Positions 1 through 7,059 of a DNA stretch of 12,084 nucleotides are shown piece after piece. The stretch covers positions 548-12,631 of the forward strand of contig DLCG01000003.1 of assembly GCA_002480495.1 (NCBI GenBank), in the 5' to 3' direction. The number at the start of each line of letters is the position of its first letter. Position 1 is the stretch's first letter. The notes below the pieces were generated by a model. That model made no database searches. It worked only from the letters and a program-made list of their open reading frames with translations, and was not told the DNA's origin. The DNA is from Rhodobiaceae bacterium UBA7804. GTDB taxonomy: Bacteria > Pseudomonadota > Alphaproteobacteria > Parvibaculales > Parvibaculaceae. A program made the position numbers and the translations under genes.

Positions 1-151
1 GAGTCCCGTCACTCCCGCCACTTTCTCCCAATCGCCGGCTTCGACGCCCCCTGCGACTCCGCTTCGTCGCACTTTGCATGCATTGTTCGGAGCCGTTCGC
101 AAGGGCCGGAAAATCAACGGCTTTTTGCTCCCGCAAAGCGGCTGCCGGTCT
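1..151. other. Upstream flank with no recognised gene
   Basis: I see no recognisable gene here. Forward frames 1 and 2 are both open from the window edge, to a TAG at 214-216 and a TGA near 210, but neither translation resembles a known protein and both would run through the promoter. Open frames of this length are expected in GC-rich DNA. The end of an upstream gene cannot be excluded. A short stem (GCGAC at 53-57, GTCGC at 66-70) has no convincing T-tract, so I do not call a terminator. The palindrome TGCATGCA lies at 75-82. Confidence 0.5.
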
Positions 152-159
152 TTGATTTT
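110..159. repeat. Inverted repeat overlapping the -35 box
   Basis: AAAATCAA at 110-117 is the exact reverse complement of TTGATTTT at 152-159. Just inside, CGGC (118-121) can pair with GCCG (144-147), leaving 148-151 as a bulge. An inner stem TTTGC (124-128) / GCAAA (133-137) closes a 4-nt loop. The right arm contains the proposed -35 hexamer. It could be an operator for a regulator, a hairpin at the end of an upstream transcript, or chance; the sequence does not decide between these. Confidence 0.35.
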
Positions 160-179
160 GCGGATGCGAGGTCTATACT
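152..179 (+). promoter_or_regulatory. Predicted sigma70-type promoter of the nuo operon
   Basis: A -35 element TTGATT (152-157) and a -10 element TATACT (174-179) are separated by 16 bp. Both are close to the vegetative consensus. Transcription would start near 186, giving a leader of about 110 nt before nuoA. This is the only convincing promoter upstream of the operon inside the window. It is predicted from sequence only. Confidence 0.6.
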
Positions 180-217
180 GCGCGCCGAATTGGGAGGCCG
201 CTTACGGGTGATTTAGG

Positions 218-269
218 GAACCCGATTCGCATCGGCGGTGCGAAGTTAGAGGCAGTCCCGGCCGGGTTC
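218..269 (+). promoter_or_regulatory. Potential secondary structure in the nuoA leader
   Basis: GAACCCG (218-224) is the exact complement of CGGGTTC (263-269) and would enclose a hairpin formed by TTCGCA (226-231) and TGCGAA (239-244). That hairpin can be extended by a T-G wobble and a C-G pair to a 3-nt loop. A perfect palindrome CCCGGCCGGG occupies 257-266 and would compete with the outer stem. The nuoA ribosome binding site at 285-289 lies outside the structure. It matches no riboswitch class I know; it may affect mRNA stability or be chance in GC-rich DNA. Confidence 0.3.
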
Positions 270-284
270 GATCCGGTACCTTGT

Positions 285-289
285 GAGGA
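285..289 (+). promoter_or_regulatory. Ribosome binding site of nuoA
   Basis: GAGGA sits 7 nt upstream of the ATG at 297. This is a strong Shine-Dalgarno match at good spacing and fixes the nuoA start. Confidence 0.75.
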
Positions 290-296
290 CAATTCG

Positions 297-662
297 ATGG
301 AAGACCTGCTGCTCGAGTACCTGCCCATTCTGATCTTCATGGGCCTGTCTCTCGTTGTGGGTCTCGCGCTCCTCATCGCGCCCTTCATCATCGCTCCAAG
401 CAAGCCCGATCCGGAAAAGCTCGCGGCCTATGAATGCGGCTTCGATGCCTTCGATGACGCGCGTATGAAATTCGACGTGAAGTATTACCTCGTCGCGATC
501 CTCTTCATCATTTTCGACCTTGAAGTCGCATTCCTGTTTCCTTGGGCGGTTGCCCTTGGCGACATCGGTCTTTTCGGCTTCTGGTCCATGATCGTCTTCC
601 TTGGCGTGCTGACGATCGGCTTCACCTATGAGTGGCGGAAGGGTGCCCTGGAATGGGAGTGA
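297..662 (+). CDS. nuoA: NADH-quinone oxidoreductase subunit A
   Basis: Small membrane subunit of complex I (homologue of mitochondrial ND3), located at the junction of the hydrophilic and membrane arms next to the quinone channel. The 121-residue product has three hydrophobic segments (about residues 8-33, 63-85 and 90-112). Between the first two is the ND3-type loop with YECGFD; Cys47 corresponds to the loop cysteine exposed in the deactive state of mitochondrial complex I. The second helix carries the conserved acidic pair in FDLEV (Asp74, Glu76), matching Asp79 and Glu81 of the E. coli protein. Length is typical for the family. It is the first gene of the operon, has the best ribosome binding site in the leader, and its last 10 bp overlap nuoB, suggesting translational coupling. 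Confidence 0.96.
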   Translation: MEDLLLEYLPILIFMGLSLVVGLALLIAPFIIAPSKPDPEKLAAYECGFDAFDDARMKFDVKYYLVAILFIIFDLEVAFLFPWAVALGDIGLFGFWSMIVFLGVLTIGFTYEWRKGALEWE

Positions 663-1228
663 CGAACCCCGACAAAGTGATCTCCAACACGCCCGGCGTG
701 GTCGAGCGGGAAGTTTCCGTGCCGGCCTGGCGGGACGATGCCTTTTTCCGTCAGGCGTCCGACCAGCTCGCGGACAAGGGCTTTGTGCTCACGACCGTGG
801 ATGACCTCATCAACTGGTCGCGCACCGGCTCGCTCATGTGGATGACCTTCGGTCTGGCCTGTTGCGCCGTCGAGATGATGCAGACGTCGATGCCGCGCTA
901 CGACGCGGAGCGTTTCGGTGTCGCGCCGCGCGCGAGTCCGCGCCAGTCCGACGTGATGATCGTGGCCGGTACGCTCACGAACAAGATGGCGCCCGCGCTG
1001 CGCAAGGTCTATGACCAGATGCCCGAGCCTCGCTATGTGATCTCCATGGGGTCATGTGCGAATGGCGGCGGCTACTACCACTATTCCTATTCCGTGGTGC
1101 GCGGCTGCGACCGGATCGTTCCGGTCGATGTCTATGTTCCCGGATGTCCCCCCACAGCCGAGGCCCTTCTCTACGGCATCCTCGCGCTTCAGAAGAAAAT
1201 CCGCCGGACGGGAACGCTCGACCGCTGA
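653..1228 (+). CDS. nuoB: NADH-quinone oxidoreductase subunit B
   Basis: Peripheral-arm subunit (PSST homologue) that carries cluster N2, the last iron-sulfur centre before quinone. The N2 ligands are visible: adjacent cysteines in GLACCAVEM (Cys70, Cys71), Cys135 in GSCANGG and Cys165 in VPGCPP, with the spacing expected for the family. The protein is 191 residues from the ATG at 653; residues 1-30 are a variable N-terminal extension ahead of the conserved core. I chose ATG 653 because it has GGAAGGG upstream at about 7-13 nt. A GTG at 632 in the same frame would add seven residues but overlap nuoA by 31 bp. The chosen start overlaps nuoA by 10 bp. The 68-bp gap after the gene is one of the larger ones in the operon. 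Confidence 0.95.
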   Translation: MGVTNPDKVISNTPGVVEREVSVPAWRDDAFFRQASDQLADKGFVLTTVDDLINWSRTGSLMWMTFGLACCAVEMMQTSMPRYDAERFGVAPRASPRQSDVMIVAGTLTNKMAPALRKVYDQMPEPRYVISMGSCANGGGYYHYSYSVVRGCDRIVPVDVYVPGCPPTAEALLYGILALQKKIRRTGTLDR

Positions 1229-1296
1229 TTTCGACGACAGGGTGTGTGGCTTCCTGCCGGTTCCGCACGCCTCAAACGAACTTCGAGACCGCACCT
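1229..1296 (+). other. nuoB-nuoC intergenic gap
   Basis: A 68-bp gap with no T-rich terminator. GTGTGG (1244-1249) can pair with CCGCAC (1263-1268) over a 13-nt loop with one wobble, which is weak. No good Shine-Dalgarno sequence precedes nuoC: the nearest purine run is a short GAG about ten bases before its ATG. Confidence 0.4.
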
Positions 1297-1899
1297 ATGG
1301 ACGAAAGTCTTGCAGAACTAGGCGAACACATTCTCGGCTCGCTCGAGGATTCCGTGCTCGATTTTCACGTCGCTTTCGGCGAACTCACGATCTTGGCTCA
1401 GGCCCAGTCGATCGCTCGGGTGCTGAAATTCCTGCGTGACGATCCGGCCTGCCGTTTCTCGACGCTGATCGACATCACGGGCGTTGACTATCCGGAGCGC
1501 GCCCAGCGCTTCGACGTCGTTTATCACCTTCTGTCGATGTATCAGAATCAGCGCATTCGGGTGACGGTTCGAACCGACGAAGATACGGCGGTGCCGAGTG
1601 TCGTCCCTGTCTTCTCCGCGGCCAACTGGTATGAGCGCGAGACGTTCGACATGTATGGCGTGCTCTTCTCGGACCATCCGGACCTGCGCCGCATTCTCAC
1701 GGATTATGGCTTCAACGGCTATCCGTTGCGGAAGGATTTCCCGCTGACGGGCTATGTGGAAGTGCGCTACGACGACGACGAAAAGCGTGTCGTCTACGAG
1801 CCGGTAAAGCTGGTGCAGGAATTCCGCAGCTTCGATTTCATGAGTCCCTGGGAGGGAGCGGAATATCTGCTTCCCGGTGACGAGAAGGCGGAAGGTTGA
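1297..1899 (+). CDS. nuoC: NADH-quinone oxidoreductase subunit C
   Basis: Peripheral-arm subunit (30-kDa subunit homologue) that packs against NuoD and carries no cofactor. The 200-residue product contains the family signature ERETFDMYG at residues 113-121, followed by DHPDLRRIL, GYPLRKDFPLTG and a C-terminal segment ending in FDFMSPWEG. The frame is open upstream back to 1054, but the typical N-terminus MDESLAELGEHI begins at ATG 1297, and everything before it overlaps nuoB or the gap. An in-frame GTG at 1246 is less likely. The gene is separate from nuoD, unlike the nuoCD fusion of enterobacteria, and ends 4 bp before it. Its weak ribosome binding site is the oddity; initiation may depend on local mRNA structure. 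Confidence 0.94.
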   Translation: MDESLAELGEHILGSLEDSVLDFHVAFGELTILAQAQSIARVLKFLRDDPACRFSTLIDITGVDYPERAQRFDVVYHLLSMYQNQRIRVTVRTDEDTAVPSVVPVFSAANWYERETFDMYGVLFSDHPDLRRILTDYGFNGYPLRKDFPLTGYVEVRYDDDEKRVVYEPVKLVQEFRSFDFMSPWEGAEYLLPGDEKAEG

Positions 1900-1903
1900 G
1901 GCA

Positions 1904-3082
1904 ATGGCCGAACAGGAACTCCGCAACTACCATCTGAATTTCGGTCCGCAGCATCCGGCGGCCCACGGCGTTTTGCGTCTCGTGCTGGAGCTCGACGGCG
2001 AAGTCGTCGAGCGTGTGGACCCGCATATCGGTCTTCTCCACCGCGGCACCGAGAAGCTGATCGAATACAAGACCTACCTTCAGGCGACGCCTTACTTCGA
2101 CCGTCTCGACTATGTGGCGCCGATGAATCAGGAGCACGCCTTCGTGCTCGCGGCTGAGAAGTTGCTCGGTCTCGAAGTGCCGCGCCGTGGCCAGTTCATT
2201 CGCGTTCTCTATTCCGAGATCGGCCGCATCCTCGCGCATATGCTGAACGTCACCACGCAGGCACTGGACGTCGGCGCGCTGACGCCACCGCTCTGGGGCT
2301 TCGAGGAACGCGAGAAGCTCATGATCTTCTATGAGCGTGCCTCAGGCGCGCGCATGCATGCGAACTACTTCCGTGTAGGCGGCGTGCACCGCGATCTGCC
2401 GCCGAAGCTGCTCGAGGATATCTACAATTTCTGTGACCCCTGCGCTCAGGTGCTGGACGATCTCGAAGGTCTTCTCACCGATAACCGCATCTTCAAGCAA
2501 CGCAACGTCGATATCGGCGTCGTCAGCCAGCAGGAAGCGCTCGACTGGGGCTTCTCCGGCGTCATGGTGCGTGGCTCCGGTATGGCTTGGGACCTGCGTC
2601 GTTCGCAGCCCTATGAAGTTTATTCCGAACTCGACTTCGACATTCCGGTTGGCAAGAACGGCGATTGCTACGACCGCTATCTGATCCGCATGGAAGAAAT
2701 GCGCCAGTCGCTGCGCATCATGAAGCAGTGCATCGAGATGATGCCCGGCGGGCCGGTGCGCTCCGACGACGGCAAGATCGTGCCGCCTTCCCGCGCCGAG
2801 ATGAAGCGGTCGATGGAAGCGCTCATCCATCACTTCAAGCTGTACACCGAAGGCTACCATGTGCCCGAGGGCGAGGTGTATGCCGCGGTTGAAGCCCCCA
2901 AGGGCGAGTTCGGCGTCTTCCTCGTCTCCGATGGCGGCAACAAACCCTACAAGTGCAAGATCCGCGCGCCGGGATATGCCCATCTTCAGGCGATGGATCA
3001 TCTCTGCAAGGGCCACATGCTGGCCGACGTGGCGGCCATTCTCGGCTCCATCGATATCGTGTTCGGAGAGGTGGACCGATGA
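1904..3082 (+). CDS. nuoD: NADH-quinone oxidoreductase subunit D
   Basis: Peripheral-arm subunit (49-kDa homologue) related to the large subunit of NiFe hydrogenases; with NuoB it forms the quinone-reduction pocket. The 392-residue product starts with the conserved GPQHPAAHG, whose His17 and His21 correspond to His34 and His38 of the Thermus protein. Tyr70 in DRLDY matches the quinone-binding Tyr87 at the same offset. The C-terminus (HLCKGHMLADVAAILGSID) is the family ending. The NiFe-ligand cysteines of hydrogenases are absent, as expected for complex I. I chose ATG 1904 because the match begins at once and GGAAGG lies upstream within the end of nuoC. An in-frame start at 1877 would overlap nuoC. 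The TGA overlaps the nuoE ATG by 4 bp (ATGA). Confidence 0.97.
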   Translation: MAEQELRNYHLNFGPQHPAAHGVLRLVLELDGEVVERVDPHIGLLHRGTEKLIEYKTYLQATPYFDRLDYVAPMNQEHAFVLAAEKLLGLEVPRRGQFIRVLYSEIGRILAHMLNVTTQALDVGALTPPLWGFEEREKLMIFYERASGARMHANYFRVGGVHRDLPPKLLEDIYNFCDPCAQVLDDLEGLLTDNRIFKQRNVDIGVVSQQEALDWGFSGVMVRGSGMAWDLRRSQPYEVYSELDFDIPVGKNGDCYDRYLIRMEEMRQSLRIMKQCIEMMPGGPVRSDDGKIVPPSRAEMKRSMEALIHHFKLYTEGYHVPEGEVYAAVEAPKGEFGVFLVSDGGNKPYKCKIRAPGYAHLQAMDHLCKGHMLADVAAILGSIDIVFGEVDR

Positions 3083-3702
3083 GCGTCAGGCGTCTCGATC
3101 CCAATCAGCCCGAGAGCTTCGCCTTCACGGCGGAGAACGTCGAATGGGCGAAAAAGCAGATCGCGAAATATCCGGAAGGCAAGCAGGCCTCGGCGATCAT
3201 TCCGCTGCTCTGGCGCGCTCAGGAACAGCATGACGGCTGGCTGCCCGAGCCCGCGATCCGCTATGTCGCCGAAATGCTCGGTATGGATTACATCCGCGCG
3301 CTCGAAGTTGCGACCTTCTACACCATGTTCAATCTCTCGCCGGTCGGTGAGCATTTCGTGCAGCTGTGCGGCACGACGCCCTGCTGGTTGCGCGGTGCGG
3401 ACGAGTTGAAGGAAGTCTGCCGCAAGCATATCGGCCCCGAGGGCAAGGTGAGTGCTGACGGCAAGTTCTCCTGGATGGAAGTCGAATGCCTTGGCGCCTG
3501 CGTCAACGCGCCGATGGTCCAGATCAATGCCGACTTCTTCGAGGATCTCGATGCCTCGTCCTTCGAGCGCGTCTTGAACGATCTGCGCGAGGGCAGGGAC
3601 GTGAAGCCCGGCCCTCAGAACGAGCGTCATGCATCCGAACCGGCTGGCGGCCTCACGAGCCTGACCACGGTTGGCGAGCCGCAGACGGGCGGGAGTAACT
3701 GA
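3079..3702 (+). CDS. nuoE: NADH-quinone oxidoreductase subunit E
   Basis: NADH-module subunit (24-kDa homologue) with a thioredoxin-like fold holding the 2Fe-2S cluster N1a. The four ligands are Cys97 and Cys102 (LCGTTPCWLRG), then Cys137 and Cys141 (ECLGACVNAP). An N-terminal helical domain (about residues 18-85) includes EVATFYTMF. From about residue 176 to 207 there is a Gly/Pro/Ser/Thr-rich tail beyond the folded domain, without cysteines. The start at 3079 gives the ATGA overlap with nuoD; the same frame is open further upstream but that would lie inside nuoD. It overlaps nuoF by one base. Length (207) is a little longer than the enterobacterial form because of the tail. Confidence 0.95.
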   Translation: MSVRRLDPNQPESFAFTAENVEWAKKQIAKYPEGKQASAIIPLLWRAQEQHDGWLPEPAIRYVAEMLGMDYIRALEVATFYTMFNLSPVGEHFVQLCGTTPCWLRGADELKEVCRKHIGPEGKVSADGKFSWMEVECLGACVNAPMVQINADFFEDLDASSFERVLNDLREGRDVKPGPQNERHASEPAGGLTSLTTVGEPQTGGSN

Positions 3703-4994
3703 TGCTGGAAGACAAGGACCGCATATTCACGAATCTTTACGGCTTCCATGACTGGCGTCTCGAAGCCGCGAAAAAGCGTGGCGACTGGGACGGTACGGCG
3801 GCAATCATCGCCAAGGGACGTGACTGGATTCTCGACGAGATGAAGAAGTCGGGTCTGCGCGGTCGTGGCGGCGCGGGCTTCCCGACCGGCCTCAAATGGT
3901 CCTTCATGCCGAAGGAGTCCGATGGCCGTCCGCATTATCTCGTGGTGAACGCGGACGAGTCCGAGCCCGGCACCTGCAAGGATCGCGACATCATGCGTCA
4001 CGATCCGCAGAAGCTCATCGAAGGCTGCCTCATCGCCTCCTTCGCGATGGGCGCGCATGCCTGCTACATCTATGTGCGCGGCGAATTCATCCGCGAGCGC
4101 GAGCAGCTCCAGGCTGCTGTGGACGAGGCATACGAAGCCGGTCTCCTGGGGCCGAACGCGGCGGGCTCCGGCTGGGACTTCGATCTCTACGTTCATCACG
4201 GCGCAGGCGCCTATATCTGCGGCGAAGAAACCGCCCTCCTCGAAAGCCTTGAGGGCAAGAAGGGCATGCCGCGCCTCAAGCCGCCTTTCCCGGCGAATGT
4301 CGGTCTCTACGGCGCGCCGACCACGGTGAACAACGTGGAGTCGATTGCGGTCGCCCCGACTATCCTGCGCCGTGGTGCCGACTGGTTCGCCGGTCTCGGC
4401 CGTCCGAACAACACCGGCACCAAGCTCTTCTGCATTTCGGGCCATGTGAACAAGCCCTGCAATGTCGAAGAGGAAATGGGCATCCCGCTCCGCGAGCTCC
4501 TCGAAAAGCATGCGGGCGGCGTACGCGGCGGCTGGGACAATCTTCTCGCGGTGATCCCCGGCGGTTCTTCCGTGCCGCTTTTGCCGAAGTCGATCTGCGA
4601 CGACGTGCTGATGGATTTCGACTCGCTGAAGGCCGTGCAGTCCGGCCTCGGCACGGCAGCCGTCATCGTCATGGACAAGTCGACCGACGTCATCAAGGCG
4701 ATCGCGCGCCTCTCCGCTTTCTACAAGCACGAGAGCTGCGGCCAGTGCACGCCCTGCCGCGAAGGTACGGGCTGGATGTGGCGCGTGATGGAGCGTCTCG
4801 TCGCGGGCGAAGCGGAGGTCGAGGAAATCGACATGCTGCTCGACGTTACGAAGCGCGTCGAAGGTCACACGATCTGTGCGCTCGGCGACGCGGCGGCCTG
4901 GCCGGTTCAGGGCCTCATCCGCCATTTCCGGGGAACGATCGAAGAGCGCATCGCGGCCAAGCGTGGCGGCGGCGCGGCAAGGGCGGCGGAGTAG
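3702..4994 (+). CDS. nuoF: NADH-quinone oxidoreductase subunit F
   Basis: Catalytic NADH-binding subunit (51-kDa homologue): it oxidises NADH on FMN and passes electrons to cluster N3. The 430-residue product shows the glycine-rich GRGGAGFPTG at residues 54-63, NADESEPGTCKDR, and the GAGAYICGEETALLESLEG segment, together forming the FMN/NADH site. The 4Fe-4S ligands are Cys346, Cys349 and Cys352 in SCGQCTPCREG and Cys392 in TICALGDAAAWP. Length is normal for the family. The ATG shares its A with the nuoE TGA stop (TGATG), consistent with coupled translation. It ends 3 bp before nuoG, so the whole NADH module is cotranscribed in order E-F-G. Confidence 0.98.
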   Translation: MLEDKDRIFTNLYGFHDWRLEAAKKRGDWDGTAAIIAKGRDWILDEMKKSGLRGRGGAGFPTGLKWSFMPKESDGRPHYLVVNADESEPGTCKDRDIMRHDPQKLIEGCLIASFAMGAHACYIYVRGEFIREREQLQAAVDEAYEAGLLGPNAAGSGWDFDLYVHHGAGAYICGEETALLESLEGKKGMPRLKPPFPANVGLYGAPTTVNNVESIAVAPTILRRGADWFAGLGRPNNTGTKLFCISGHVNKPCNVEEEMGIPLRELLEKHAGGVRGGWDNLLAVIPGGSSVPLLPKSICDDVLMDFDSLKAVQSGLGTAAVIVMDKSTDVIKAIARLSAFYKHESCGQCTPCREGTGWMWRVMERLVAGEAEVEEIDMLLDVTKRVEGHTICALGDAAAWPVQGLIRHFRGTIEERIAAKRGGGAARAAE

Positions 4995-4997
4995 GTC

Positions 4998-7043
4998 ATG
5001 CCGAAACTCACAGTCGATGGCATTGAGGTCGAGGTCGAAAACGGCGCCACGCTGTTGCAGGCCTGCGAAGAGGCGGGCGCTGAAATCCCGCGCTTCTGCT
5101 ATCACGAGCGGCTGTCCATCGCGGGCAACTGCCGCATGTGCCTTGTCGAGGTCGAGAAATCGCCCAAGCCTGTCGCGTCCTGCGCCATGCCCGCGGCGGA
5201 CGGCATGGTCGTCCACACGAAGACCGAGCAGGTAAAGCGCGCACGCGAAGGCGTGATGGAGTTCCTCCTCATCAATCACCCGCTCGATTGCCCGATCTGC
5301 GATCAGGGCGGCGAATGCGACCTTCAGGACCAGTCGATGGCCTATGGCGTCGACGGCTCGCGCTTCCACGAGAACAAGCGCGCCGTCGAAGAGAAATACA
5401 TGGGTCCCCTCGTGAAGACGGTGATGACGCGTTGCATTCATTGCACGCGCTGCATCCGCTTCTCGCAGGAAGTCGCCGGCGTGCCGGAGCTCGGCGCCAT
5501 CGGCCGCGGCGAGGACATGGAGATCACAACCTATCTCGAGCACGCTCTCACCTCCGAGCTCTCGGCGAATGTCGTCGATCTCTGCCCGGTCGGCGCTCTC
5601 ACCTTCCGTCCCTTCGCCTATACGGCGCGTCCCTGGGAATTGCGGAAGACCGAGTCCATCGACGTCATGGACGCCGTCGGCTCGAATATCCGCGTTGATG
5701 CGCGCGGGGCCGAAGTCATGCGCATTCTTCCGCGTCTCAATGACGACGTGAACGAGGAGTGGATTTCGGACAAGACGCGTTTCGTCTGGGATGGGCTGAA
5801 GACTCAGCGCCTCGACACGCCCTATGTCCGCGTGAATGGCCGCCTCCAGCCCGCTACCTGGGACGAAGCTTTCGCCGCCATTGCTGCGCGCCTGAAGGAT
5901 GTGGACGGCAAGCGCATCGCCGCGATTGCAGGCGACCTTGCCTGCGCCGAAAGCATGAAGGCCCTGAAGGACCTCTACACCTCCCTCGGCTCGCCGAACA
6001 TCGATTGCCGTCAGGACGGCGCGAAGCTCGATGCGTCGAGCCGCGGCGCCTATCTCTTCAATACGACCATCGCGGGCATCGAAGAGGCGGATGCGATCCT
6101 CCTCGTCGGTACCGATCCGCGCAAGGAAGCGCCCATCGTCAATGCGCGCATTCTGAAGCGCGCGAAGCAGGGCGGCCTGAAAGTCGGCGTCATTGGTCCG
6201 CGCACCGATCTCACCTACGAATACGAATATATCGGCGCCGGTCCGCAGTCTCTCAAGGAGCTCGGCTCCTTCGGCGATGTGCTCAAGAACGCTTCGCGTC
6301 CGATGATCGTGGTCGGGCAGGGCGCGCTCTCCCGTAAGGACGGCGCCGCCGTTCTGGCCGAAGCGTTGAGCCTTGCCAGATCCATCGGCGCCATCTCCGG
6401 CGAGTGGAACGGCTTCAACGTGCTGCACACCGCTGCTGCCCGCGTCGCCGGTCTCGATCTCGGCCTCGTGCCGGGTGAGGGCGGCCGCGATGTCGAGGGC
6501 ATCCTCGAAGGCGCGTCGAGCGGCGAGATCGACCTCGTGCACCTGCTTGGCGCGGACGAAATCGACATGAACCGTCTGGGCAAGGCTTTCGTGATTTATC
6601 AGGGCACGCATGGCGATGCCGGCGCGCACCGTGCTGACGTGATCCTGCCGGGCGCCGCCTATACGGAGAAGGATGCGACCTGGGTGAACACCGAGGGCCG
6701 CGTGCAACTCGGCCGCCGTGCCGTCTTCCCGCCGGGTTCCGCCCGCGAGGACTGGGCGATCCTGCGGGCACTCTCCGGCGTTCTCGGCAAGACCCTGCCT
6801 TACGACGATCTTGCGGCAGTCCGCGCGGCGATGCAGGCGGATGCGCCGCATTTCGCGGTGACGGACATCGTGACGCCCGCGTCGGAAATGCCGTCGCTGC
6901 CGGGAGGCGCGCTCGATGCCGCGCCCTTCGAAACGCCGGTGCGCGATTTCTTCATGACCAATCCGATCGCGCGCGCAAGCGCCGTCATGGCCGAATGCTC
7001 GGCCGGACGGGCAGCGGCAGCGCGCATTCAGGCCGCGGAGTGA
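4998..7043 (+). CDS. nuoG: NADH-quinone oxidoreductase subunit G
   Basis: Largest peripheral subunit (75-kDa homologue), which relays electrons from NuoF/NuoE towards NuoI. The N-terminal ferredoxin-like domain holds 2Fe-2S cluster N1b (Cys34, Cys45, Cys48, Cys62). Next is 4Fe-4S N5 with its histidine ligand (His94, Cys98, Cys101, Cys107), then 4Fe-4S N4 (Cys146, Cys149, Cys152, Cys196). The rest, from about residue 215, is a molybdopterin oxidoreductase-like domain that in complex I is structural. The cysteine motif for the extra cluster N7 of E. coli and Thermus is missing from the region after residue 200 (TESIDVMDAVGSN), as in mitochondria and alphaproteobacteria. At 681 residues it is much shorter than the E. 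coli protein. It starts 3 bp after nuoF behind GGCGGAG and ends 16 bp before nuoH. Confidence 0.97.
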   Translation: MPKLTVDGIEVEVENGATLLQACEEAGAEIPRFCYHERLSIAGNCRMCLVEVEKSPKPVASCAMPAADGMVVHTKTEQVKRAREGVMEFLLINHPLDCPICDQGGECDLQDQSMAYGVDGSRFHENKRAVEEKYMGPLVKTVMTRCIHCTRCIRFSQEVAGVPELGAIGRGEDMEITTYLEHALTSELSANVVDLCPVGALTFRPFAYTARPWELRKTESIDVMDAVGSNIRVDARGAEVMRILPRLNDDVNEEWISDKTRFVWDGLKTQRLDTPYVRVNGRLQPATWDEAFAAIAARLKDVDGKRIAAIAGDLACAESMKALKDLYTSLGSPNIDCRQDGAKLDASSRGAYLFNTTIAGIEEADAILLVGTDPRKEAPIVNARILKRAKQGGLKVGVIGPRTDLTYEYEYIGAGPQSLKELGSFGDVLKNASRPMIVVGQGALSRKDGAAVLAEALSLARSIGAISGEWNGFNVLHTAAARVAGLDLGLVPGEGGRDVEGILEGASSGEIDLVHLLGADEIDMNRLGKAFVIYQGTHGDAGAHRADVILPGAAYTEKDATWVNTEGRVQLGRRAVFPPGSAREDWAILRALSGVLGKTLPYDDLAAVRAAMQADAPHFAVTDIVTPASEMPSLPGGALDAAPFETPVRDFFMTNPIARASAVMAECSAGRAAAARIQAAE

Positions 7044-7059
7044 CGGGGGCAGAGGGGCA

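Noticed and set aside
53..70. Possible terminator hairpin (GCGAC ... GTCGC) near the left edge
   Set aside because: The stem is only five base pairs with an 8-nt loop and no T-tract follows.
255..280. tRNA-like T-arm (GGTTCGATCC) in the nuoA leader
   Set aside because: The bases flanking the TTCGATC loop do not form a five-base-pair stem, and no acceptor, D or anticodon arms can be found around it.
173..403. A minus-strand open frame of 76 codons spanning the nuoA leader
   Set aside because: It covers the promoter, the leader and the nuoA N-terminus in antisense and has no recognisable protein features.
632..652. GTG start for nuoB seven codons upstream of the chosen ATG
   Set aside because: It would lengthen the overlap with nuoA to 31 bp and would start upstream of the GGAAGGG that serves as the ribosome binding site for ATG 653.
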